Source: Angelobacter sp036557225
GTDB taxonomy: Bacteria > Acidobacteriota > Terriglobia > Terriglobales > Acidobacteriaceae
Direction of reading: 5' to 3'
DNA length: 64,000 bases
NCBI GenBank assembly: GCA_036557225.1
Contig: DATBHX010000100.1
Coordinates: 33,305 to 97,304 of the forward strand
Positions 8,665-15,062 of the stretch are shown piece by piece (positions within the stretch are counted from its first letter, which is position 1; each line of letters begins with the position of its first letter). The notes beneath the pieces were generated by a model. It was not told the origin of the DNA. It saw only the letters and a program-made list of their open reading frames with translations, and made no database searches. A program made the translations under genes and the position numbers.

Positions 8665-9996
8665 TCAGTCGGCCGCTGTAGCCCGAGCAGTGCTCTTCGG
8701 TCGTCCGGCGACAACGTAATAGACCACGCCCAGCGCCATCAGGACCAATCCAAACGCAAGTTGGCTGACGCTGTAGCGGCCTAGTTCTAACTTTTGGCCG
8801 CGATTGGCCAGCAGAGCGACGATCACCAACGCGGTCGGCCCGACTCCAACCAGCACCGCGCCAACCATGCCGCCGGGAACGCGAAACGGCCGATGCAGCT
8901 CCGGTTCGCGAACGCGCAGGACGATCAATGCCAGAAACTCCAGCACCAGGCTGGCGCCATAAAGAAGGATGTCAAGCATCACCAGATCTTTAAAATTCAG
9001 TCCAAGCGAGAGTCCCCAGCCCAGGCCCAGCACCACGATCGCCACCCAGGGCGCGCCGCTCTGGTTCTTGCGGGCAAAGGCCTTGGGCAGATGCCCGTCT
9101 TCAGCCATGGCCGAAGGAAGATGCGAATACGACATCACCAGCGAGTTAAAAGAGCTGAACTCAGCCAGCATGGCAGTGCTCACCAGCACCACGCCGAGCC
9201 ACGGTCCAACCACAATGCCCGCAATGCTGGCCCAGCTGCCATTGTTCCAAACATCCTGTGGGATGTGCGTGTGCCAGACCGCCGCGATAGGCAGAACGTA
9301 AGAGAGCACAATCGCGCCCAGGGCCAGCATCATGACTCGGGGATACGTCTTTTGCGGGTTCTCAACTTCGTTGGCGACAGTGGCGGCGTTGTCCCAGCCC
9401 ATGTAATTCCACATGGCCACCATCACGCCGGCCAGCAAATCACCTTTAGCTGCCGGCGCAGAGACAGGCGCGATATGGCGCACCAACGCAAACAGTGTGA
9501 CCAACACAAACGGGCTGAGCAGCAGCACCCCCACGACGACGGAGCTTGTACCTACGGCTTTCGCCCCGAAGAGGTTCCAGAGCAGGCATACCAGCACCAG
9601 TCCGCCGCCAATGGCAACGCGATGCCATCCCTGATCCAGGGACGGAAAGAGTCTGCCTAGGTAGTCGACAAAGAGCGTTGGATAGATGGCCATGTCAAAT
9701 ATACTGGCCACCAGTGAGAGCCACGCTTCCTGGAATCCCCAGAAAGGTCCCATGGCCCGCCGCACCCAGACATAGAACCCGCCTTCCTTCGGCAATGCCG
9801 CGGAAAGCTCGCCCACCATCAGGCCGGTGGGCAGCGCCCAAATGAGAGGAATTACGCACAGAATCAGAAGAGAGACTTTGTAGCCCGAATCCTGGACCAG
9901 TTCCTCGACCCCGTACGGGCCGCCGGAGACCATAAAGTAAGTGGCTGCCGCCAGTGAGAGTACTGTCAGCTTGCCGCCCGCGCGCGTTTTTCTCAT
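8665..9996 (-). CDS. APC-superfamily amino-acid/polyamine transporter
   Basis: This is a 443-residue membrane protein with about 12 transmembrane helices. Helix 1 contains FMVSGGPYGVEEL, the G-x-G-type substrate-binding break of the APC superfamily, followed by GELSAALPKEGGFYVWVRRAMG, as in eukaryotic-like and PuuP-type transporters. The ATG at 9996 is chosen; an in-frame TTG at 10011 would add five residues and neither has a strong ribosome-binding site. It is divergent from the kynureninase-like gene with ~150 nt between starts, so import of a tryptophan-related or other amino acid for that enzyme is possible but inferred. Confidence 0.85.
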   Translation of the reverse strand: MRKTRAGGKLTVLSLAAATYFMVSGGPYGVEELVQDSGYKVSLLILCVIPLIWALPTGLMVGELSAALPKEGGFYVWVRRAMGPFWGFQEAWLSLVASIFDMAIYPTLFVDYLGRLFPSLDQGWHRVAIGGGLVLVCLLWNLFGAKAVGTSSVVVGVLLLSPFVLVTLFALVRHIAPVSAPAAKGDLLAGVMVAMWNYMGWDNAATVANEVENPQKTYPRVMMLALGAIVLSYVLPIAAVWHTHIPQDVWNNGSWASIAGIVVGPWLGVVLVSTAMLAEFSSFNSLVMSYSHLPSAMAEDGHLPKAFARKNQSGAPWVAIVVLGLGWGLSLGLNFKDLVMLDILLYGASLVLEFLALIVLRVREPELHRPFRVPGGMVGAVLVGVGPTALVIVALLANRGQKLELGRYSVSQLAFGLVLMALGVVYYVVAGRPKSTARATAAD

Positions 9997-10144
9997 CGTA
10001 GTGAAATGCAATATAGCACCCGTAGCACTGGGCGCAAGAAAAGATTGAAGCTGCGTAAATTTTTTTCCGCCGAAGCAGCAGCTCTGGGCCGCTCAAAAAT
10101 CAGCTTGAAATCGAGTACACTCTTAGTCGGATATCAATACGTTT

Positions 10145-11317
10145 ATGACTGACGACTTGCTTCGCTTTCGCGTCGAATTTCCCATCCTGCAGCGCACCAC
10201 TTACATGATCAGCAACTCGCTGGGCGCCATGCCCCGCGGCGTTTACGACTCAGTACACGACTATTGCGACACCTGGGCTACCCGTGGCGTACGCGCCTGG
10301 GAAGAAACTTGGTGGATGATGGCGCGCGAGGTCGGCGACGCCATCGGCGTGTTGATGAACGCCGCACCCGGTTCAGTGAGCGTGCATTTGAATGTGGCCA
10401 GCTGTCAGGCCACGATTGCAAGCTGCTTCGATTTCAGCGGGCGGCGCAACAAGGTCGTTTACAGCGACATGAATTTTCCTTCGATCATGTATTTCTGGGA
10501 GGCGCAGCGTTCGCGCGGCGCGCGTGTTCACATGGTCCGCACCGACGATGGCATTCACGTGCCCACCGAGCGCATGCTCGAGGCGATCGACGAGGAGACG
10601 CTGCTGGTGCCGATCTCGCATGTGGTCTTCCGTAGCGCCTATATCAAGGACGTGAAGGCAATTGTCGAAAAGGCGCATCGTGTTGGGGCGCTGGTGGTGC
10701 TGGACTGTTTTCAGTCGCTGGGATGCGTACCGGTGGACGTACGGGCCTTTGACGTGGACTTTGCCGTGGGCGGTGTGCTCAAGTGGCTCTGCGGCGGCGC
10801 GGGCACCTCCTATTTATATGTGCGCCCTGAGCTGGCGAAGAAGCTGGCGCCGAACTTTACCGGCTGGTTCGCTCATGAAGACCCGTTCGCGTTTGAAATT
10901 GGCGAGAATAAATACGGCGAGCCTCCATTTCGTTTTATGCAAGGCACCACCAACGTGCCGGGGTTCTATATCAGCATGCCGGGACTGAAGATCATCCGCG
11001 AGGCCGGCGTGGAGCGGATCCGGGAAAAATCAAAGAAGATGACAGCGCGGCTGATCGAGCTGGCCGACCAGCGCGGCTGGCGGGTGAATGCGCCACGCAA
11101 TCCGGAGCAGCGCGGCGGGACGGTTGCGATCGATATGCCGAACGCCAAAGAGGTCTGCGCGGAGCTGTGCCGGCGCGATGTGCTGGTGGACTACCGCCCG
11201 AAAGCCGGCGTACGCTTCTCTCCCCACTTCTATAACACCATGGAAGAGATCGATAAAGCGATTGGAACGGTGGATGAGATCCTGAGCGGGATGCGCGTCG
11301 GCGCCGCAGTGCGATAA
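10145..11317 (+). CDS. Kynureninase-like class V aminotransferase-fold enzyme
   Basis: This 390-residue PLP enzyme shows FPILQRTTYMISNSLGAMPR at the N-terminus, typical of kynureninase-like class V enzymes. LDCFQSLGCVPVDV holds the PLP-interacting Asp. VGGVLKWLCGG, near residue 215, carries the Schiff-base lysine. The length matches kynureninases (about 400 residues), which cleave kynurenine to anthranilate and alanine. However, several related enzymes act on cysteine or isopenicillin-type substrates, so the reaction is not certain. It faces a divergent amino-acid permease and is followed after 6 nt by a small membrane protein. Confidence 0.7.
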   Translation: MTDDLLRFRVEFPILQRTTYMISNSLGAMPRGVYDSVHDYCDTWATRGVRAWEETWWMMAREVGDAIGVLMNAAPGSVSVHLNVASCQATIASCFDFSGRRNKVVYSDMNFPSIMYFWEAQRSRGARVHMVRTDDGIHVPTERMLEAIDEETLLVPISHVVFRSAYIKDVKAIVEKAHRVGALVVLDCFQSLGCVPVDVRAFDVDFAVGGVLKWLCGGAGTSYLYVRPELAKKLAPNFTGWFAHEDPFAFEIGENKYGEPPFRFMQGTTNVPGFYISMPGLKIIREAGVERIREKSKKMTARLIELADQRGWRVNAPRNPEQRGGTVAIDMPNAKEVCAELCRRDVLVDYRPKAGVRFSPHFYNTMEEIDKAIGTVDEILSGMRVGAAVR

Positions 11318-11323
11318 GAGCAG

Positions 11324-11602
11324 ATGAATAAACGCACGCTCATCGTGGCTGGGATTCTGGGTTTCCTTGCGCCGGTGATCTGTGCCGTGATCGATATGCT
11401 GCTCTTCAGCGCAAAAGACTCGCTTTGGGCTGATTTCCTTGTCTACACATTGCCTAGAATTATTTGCCCGGCATGGAGTCTCGGTGGCGCGACACTGTTC
11501 TGGTTCTTCGCCATGCCCGTGATCAACTCCGCGACATACATTGCGATTGCCCTATCTTTCGTTAAGGCGAAGGACCTCTTCGCCGTTCGCCACAAGACAT
11601 AG
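11324..11602 (+). CDS. Small membrane protein, unknown
   Basis: This 92-residue protein starts 6 nt after the kynureninase-like stop, so they probably share a transcript. Two or three hydrophobic segments are visible: ~6-26, ~45-60 with LPRIICPAWS, and ~61-82. It has no charged catalytic motifs. It resembles generic small integral membrane proteins of soil bacteria. No function can be assigned. Confidence 0.5.
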   Translation: MNKRTLIVAGILGFLAPVICAVIDMLLFSAKDSLWADFLVYTLPRIICPAWSLGGATLFWFFAMPVINSATYIAIALSFVKAKDLFAVRHKT

Positions 11603-11645
11603 AACCTGTTTAGCGCTTTGATTCCCCGCAGAAACAGCTTGACTA

Positions 11646-11672
11646 GTTCGCCTTTACTTCGTTAATATTTCG
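11646..11672 (+). promoter_or_regulatory. Candidate LexA autoregulatory site: three phased TTC repeats
   Basis: Immediately upstream of lexA, GTTC, CTTC and TTTC occur at exact 11-nt intervals (TTCG at 11647, 11658 and 11669). One-turn spacing of GTTC-type direct repeats is the pattern of alphaproteobacterial LexA boxes (GTTC-N7-GTTC). The last repeat ends 5 nt before the lexA ATG. That this organism's LexA binds it is inferred. Confidence 0.4.
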
Positions 11673-11677
11673 CTTAT

Positions 11678-12292
11678 ATGGCAATCACCAAAAGACAGCG
11701 CCAGGTTTACGACTTCATCCACGACTTTATCCAGCGCAACGGCTACTCGCCTTCGTTTGAGGAGATCGGCGACGGGTTGGGCCTGAGCTCGCTGGCAACG
11801 GTGCACAAGCACGTCTCCAATCTGGAAAAAAAGGGGCTCCTCAAGCGCGACTATAACCGCAGCCGCTCCATTGACGTGTTGCCGGTGCGTGGCATCTTCA
11901 AACGACAGGCGCCGAAAGAGCTCGCTTTGCCGCTGATGGGGCGCATCGCCGCCGGCCAGCCGATTGAAGCCGTGGAAAATCCAGAGACCATCTCGCTCGG
12001 CGATATCACCCGCTCCAAAGACGTCTTCGTCCTGCAGGTAAAAGGCGAGAGCATGAAGGACGAGCACATTGTGGACGGGGATTACGTGCTGGTGGAGAAG
12101 GTCAATAACGCTCGCGATGGCGAGATCGTGGTGGCGTTGGTGGAAGGCACAGACGCCACGCTCAAGCGGATCTATCGCGAAGGCGTCAACATCCGGCTGC
12201 AGCCATCGAATGCGGCAATGAAACCGATTGTAGTTCCGGCCAAGTCAGTGCAACTGCAGGGCCGCGTGATTGGCGTGTTGAGAAAGTACTAA
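11678..12292 (+). CDS. lexA: LexA repressor
   Basis: This is the 204-residue SOS repressor/autoprotease. Residues 1-65 are the winged helix-turn-helix (SPSFEEIGDGLGLSSLATVH). The cleavage site is Ala92-Gly93 (RIAAGQP). The S24 protease dyad is Ser125 (GESM) and Lys163 (ATLKR). All elements needed for RecA-stimulated self-cleavage are intact and the length is typical. The ATG at 11678 aligns with known N-termini (MAITKRQRQVYDFI). Three phased TTC repeats just upstream may be its own operator. Confidence 0.97.
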   Translation: MAITKRQRQVYDFIHDFIQRNGYSPSFEEIGDGLGLSSLATVHKHVSNLEKKGLLKRDYNRSRSIDVLPVRGIFKRQAPKELALPLMGRIAAGQPIEAVENPETISLGDITRSKDVFVLQVKGESMKDEHIVDGDYVLVEKVNNARDGEIVVALVEGTDATLKRIYREGVNIRLQPSNAAMKPIVVPAKSVQLQGRVIGVLRKY

Positions 12293-12328
12293 CTAGGCCG
12301 AAGCCCCGGCGCACAAAACCACAGGCTC

Positions 12329-12357
12329 GCGGCGCGAAGGAGTCGGTCCCGCGCCGC
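12329..12357 (+). terminator. Possible terminator hairpin after lexA
   Basis: A perfect 8-bp GC-only stem (12329-12336 with 12350-12357, 13-nt loop) lies 37 nt after the lexA stop. It is followed only by TATTTCTAT, so the U-tract is weak. It sits between convergent genes. Confidence 0.45.
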
Positions 12358-12362
12358 TATTT

Positions 12363-13469
12363 CTATCGCTCCACAATCGCATTGGACAACGCTGCCGCCA
12401 TCGTGTCGCCCCATCCTTCCTTCACACCCAGCGCAATGGCATAAGGCAGAAACCGGTCCATCAGTTCCGCGTGCTCCGCCGGGACGTTCAAACGATCCAA
12501 CCGGTCCTGTTCCACACGCAGCAGAAACTCCCGGAATCCGGCCAGTTGTTGTAGCGTAGCGCGGCCCAGAGGGGTAGGCGCTCGCATTAGGAAGAAAAAG
12601 CCGTTATTGAGCAGGACCGCCAGCAGCAGCGCGATCACGAATGTGTGGCTGTCCGGCAGGGCAAAAAAATAGATCATTGCGCCCGGAACCCCGAAGAACA
12701 TGAACGGAAAAAGAAAGCGGCCGATTTGCTGGGGGACGGTGGGGTGGGCCGGCTTTGATATCAGGAACGCTCCAATCGCCAGTCCGGCAATCGAAGTAAA
12801 CATCAGCAGCCAGAAGGTCAGGAACATTGAGGACGGTGTCTCAATCAAGAAGGCGGTTGCAAGCCCCCAGATAAAAGTCGCGAGCGTGCCGATCCCGGAA
12901 AAAATAAAGTTCTGGCGAAAATAGATTTCCTGCAGGTTTTTTCTGAACGTGTCCTGAATGGCGTCGATGTGTTGCTTGATGTCTGCGGCCAGCAGCGGAT
13001 CGAGAGTAACCTGGCTTTGCGCCGGACCAAGTTGCTCAACGGTGGCACGGGACGAACGATCAGAGCCAACCGTAGCCGTGCCTACAGTGGCGGTCCCGCA
13101 GGCCGGATAAGCGAGGGCGGAAAGCTCGACATGAAAGAGCGTTCTGGCGGCCGCCGCTTCTTCCGGCCAGACGGCGATCTCAGGATTCAGCAGCTTCAAT
13201 TCATAGGACTTCTGCGCCGGCGCAATCGAGATCACACCCCTGGCTGCCATCGCCGCCAGGACAGAAGCGAGAGTAGTTCCATCGCTTCCCCCAGTAATGA
13301 TGTAGCGGGCTACACCCGGTGAAACGCCTTGCGGCGGTTCATACTGGGGAACTATGTTCTTGATGCGGGGATCTCTGCCCACCAGGAGCCAGGCAATCAC
13401 GTAATAAAGAAATAGTCCGGCAGGAAACAGCAGTACAGAGGAATCCGAGGAAAATAAAGCGTTGGCCAT
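12363..13469 (-). CDS. DUF2207-like membrane protein lacking the usual N-terminal ectodomain
   Basis: This 368-residue protein begins with a transmembrane helix (~10-30) followed by GRDPRIKNIVPQYEPPQGVS, the conserved junction seen in the middle of DUF2207 membrane proteins. It then has a ~150-residue cytoplasmic section, four more hydrophobic segments (~195-290), and the typical ending with YAIALGVKEGW. Full-length relatives carry a large extracytoplasmic beta-domain before the first helix; here it is absent. A short internal repeat (TATVG twice) lies near residue 125. Function is unknown in the whole family. Confidence 0.65.
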   Translation of the reverse strand: MANALFSSDSSVLLFPAGLFLYYVIAWLLVGRDPRIKNIVPQYEPPQGVSPGVARYIITGGSDGTTLASVLAAMAARGVISIAPAQKSYELKLLNPEIAVWPEEAAAARTLFHVELSALAYPACGTATVGTATVGSDRSSRATVEQLGPAQSQVTLDPLLAADIKQHIDAIQDTFRKNLQEIYFRQNFIFSGIGTLATFIWGLATAFLIETPSSMFLTFWLLMFTSIAGLAIGAFLISKPAHPTVPQQIGRFLFPFMFFGVPGAMIYFFALPDSHTFVIALLLAVLLNNGFFFLMRAPTPLGRATLQQLAGFREFLLRVEQDRLDRLNVPAEHAELMDRFLPYAIALGVKEGWGDTMAAALSNAIVER

Positions 13470-13512
13470 GGTTTGGAAACACGGATTTTACTTTTGATTT
13501 AAGCCGAAAGGC

Positions 13513-13544
13513 ACAAAAAAAATAGCCCGGTGAAGAACCGGGCC
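13513..13544 (-). terminator. Terminator of trxA
   Basis: On the minus strand GCCCGG-TTCTTCA-CCGGGC (13543-13525) is followed by an uninterrupted T-rich run to about 13514. It lies ~28 nt after the trxA stop. Confidence 0.85.
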
Positions 13545-13570
13545 ATTTGTTCGCGAAAAACTCTCTGCTC

Positions 13571-13903
13571 TTAGCTCACATGCTTGTTCAAGGCCTTCTC
13601 TATGACCTCGCGTGCCACATAGCCGACAATCTGCTCCTGTACCTGGCCGCCTTTGAAGATCAGCAGCGTGGGAATGCCGCGTACTCCGTAGCGCTGGGGC
13701 GTGACCGGGCTGCTGTCAACATCCATCTTGGCGACTTTTACCTTGCCTGAGTAGGCTGCCGCAACCTCGTCCACGATCGGGGAGAGGGCTTTGCAAGGAC
13801 CACACCAGGCGGCCCAGAAATCGATCATCACCGGCTGGTTGCTCTTGAGAACTTCCTGATCAAAATTCACATCTGTTACTTCTAAAATCGCCTGACTTGC
13901 CAT
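13571..13903 (-). CDS. trxA: Thioredoxin
   Basis: This 110-residue cytoplasmic protein has the canonical active site WCGPC (Cys34, Cys37), preceded by VMIDFWAA and followed by the cis-Pro loop (GVRGIPTLLIF). Size and motifs are those of thioredoxin 1, the general disulfide reductase fed by thioredoxin reductase. It has its own strong terminator and is apparently monocistronic. Confidence 0.95.
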   Translation of the reverse strand: MASQAILEVTDVNFDQEVLKSNQPVMIDFWAAWCGPCKALSPIVDEVAAAYSGKVKVAKMDVDSSPVTPQRYGVRGIPTLLIFKGGQVQEQIVGYVAREVIEKALNKHVS

Positions 13904-14147
13904 GAAACCCTACCCTTTTGATTGTTAGATTTGTTCTTTGTCCGCAGCGCCCAAGCACCCGAGACTCTCTATCCTAGCAAAACATTAGATGAAGCTCTAT
14001 CCATTCGGTTGCGGACTCTCTAACTGCTTGACCAGTAGGGATATAGAAGACCTCTTGGCGAATGTTACTTAAGTGATGTGGACGAAGGGCCAGTGCAGGT
14101 CTAGACTCACCCTCGGTGGTAAGGCAGTTCTGGGGGAGGGCTGCCGG
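13904..14147 (+). other. Gene-free region ending in a strong plus-strand terminator; candidate small-RNA locus
   Basis: No credible coding frame occupies this stretch upstream of trxA (which runs away on the minus strand). It nevertheless leads directly into the strong plus-oriented terminator at 14148-14182, with no plus-strand gene to terminate. A short unannotated RNA transcribed rightward is a plausible explanation. I could not match it to a known RNA family. Confidence 0.3.
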
Positions 14148-14182
14148 GCGTCCTGCGATTCGTCGCAGGACGCTTGATTTTT
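14148..14182 (+). terminator. Strong UUCG-tetraloop terminator without an upstream gene
   Basis: A perfect 11-bp stem (14148-14158 with 14163-14173) is closed by a TTCG tetraloop and followed by TTGATTTTT. The U-tract is on the plus strand only. The nearest downstream gene on the minus strand ends at 14261, so for that gene the hairpin could still act as an mRNA end. Confidence 0.65.
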
Positions 14183-14260
14183 GGGCCTACTTATCAACCC
14201 TCAAGGGTCAATTTTTCAACTACATTCCGATCCAGGGCCCCGGCATGGCGGCTGGCTCGG

Positions 14261-14776
14261 TCAGTGCCGATCGTGGTCACGATCATGGTCGTGATCTCGG
14301 TCCTTGTTTTTCCGGTTTCGCTCATCGTGGTGGTCCCGGTCAGCCTTATGCCGATCGTGGTCTCGGTCGTGGTCTCGGGCTACCTGGCGATCTTTGCTCC
14401 GGCCGTCGTCGCGGTCGTGATCGTTACGAAAGCGGCCGTTGTCGCGATCACGATCTCCATTCCTATCGTGGTCTCTATCCTGGAAGCGGTCATGATCGTG
14501 GTCGTGGAAGCGCGGATCATTGCGCAATCGTGCGTCATTCAAGCGCCTCCATTCCCAGTATTCCCTCTGGCGCTCCTGGTTCAGGCGGTTGTACTCGATG
14601 TACTGGTAACGCCGCTCCGCCAACCACTGGCGGTAAGCATAGTCATCATAGGCGCTGCCGTAATAAGGGCCGCCCCCGTAATAAGGGCCGGAGCTGTACC
14701 GGTGCTCGGCGCATCCGGTAAACGCCACGGATCCAAGAATGAGAGTTGACACAAGAAACGACTGTACTCCCCGCAT
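14261..14776 (-). CDS. Lipoprotein with Asp/His/Arg-rich low-complexity tail
   Basis: This 171-residue protein starts behind a perfect AAGGAGG Shine-Dalgarno sequence. A signal peptide ends in lipobox FTGC (Cys ~22), so export and lipidation are expected. Residues ~25-45 are Tyr/Gly-rich and ~48-85 form a charged helix. Residues ~88-171 are an almost pure array of Asp, His, Arg and Lys (DHDRDHDR-type repeats), suggestive of metal binding or a polyelectrolyte surface. Repetitive codons also leave a long open frame on the plus strand (14174-14749), but that frame has no ribosome-binding site and is rejected. Confidence 0.7.
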   Translation of the reverse strand: MRGVQSFLVSTLILGSVAFTGCAEHRYSSGPYYGGGPYYGSAYDDYAYRQWLAERRYQYIEYNRLNQERQREYWEWRRLNDARLRNDPRFHDHDHDRFQDRDHDRNGDRDRDNGRFRNDHDRDDGRSKDRQVARDHDRDHDRHKADRDHHDERNRKNKDRDHDHDRDHDRH

Positions 14777-15062
14777 GCGGGTTCCTCCTTGAGAGACCTT
14801 CGGACTCTTGGTTGTAAAATTTCGCGCTCTTGCCTGTAAATTTCGCGGTGAAGGTTGTGTTATTTGGTTGAGATGCGGCCCTTGAGAGCCGGATCGTAAA
14901 GATTAGTTATTAATTAGTAAACACTCCAATGAAGGGGAAGTTGCGCAGTTTTAATCGCGCAACGGGGGGCAGAGGCGCGCCCAAAATGTTATCCTCAAGG
15001 GTTGGGAACCCGCAGGATGCTACCGCTGGAGCAGTCCCTGTCAAGACTCCGGACCATACAAG

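Noticed and set aside
14174..14749. 191-codon Val/Ile-rich frame opposite the Asp/His/Arg lipoprotein
   Set aside because: It is the complement of a repetitive GAT/CAC/CGT tract and has no ribosome-binding site or signal peptide. The minus-strand frame has a perfect Shine-Dalgarno sequence and a lipobox.
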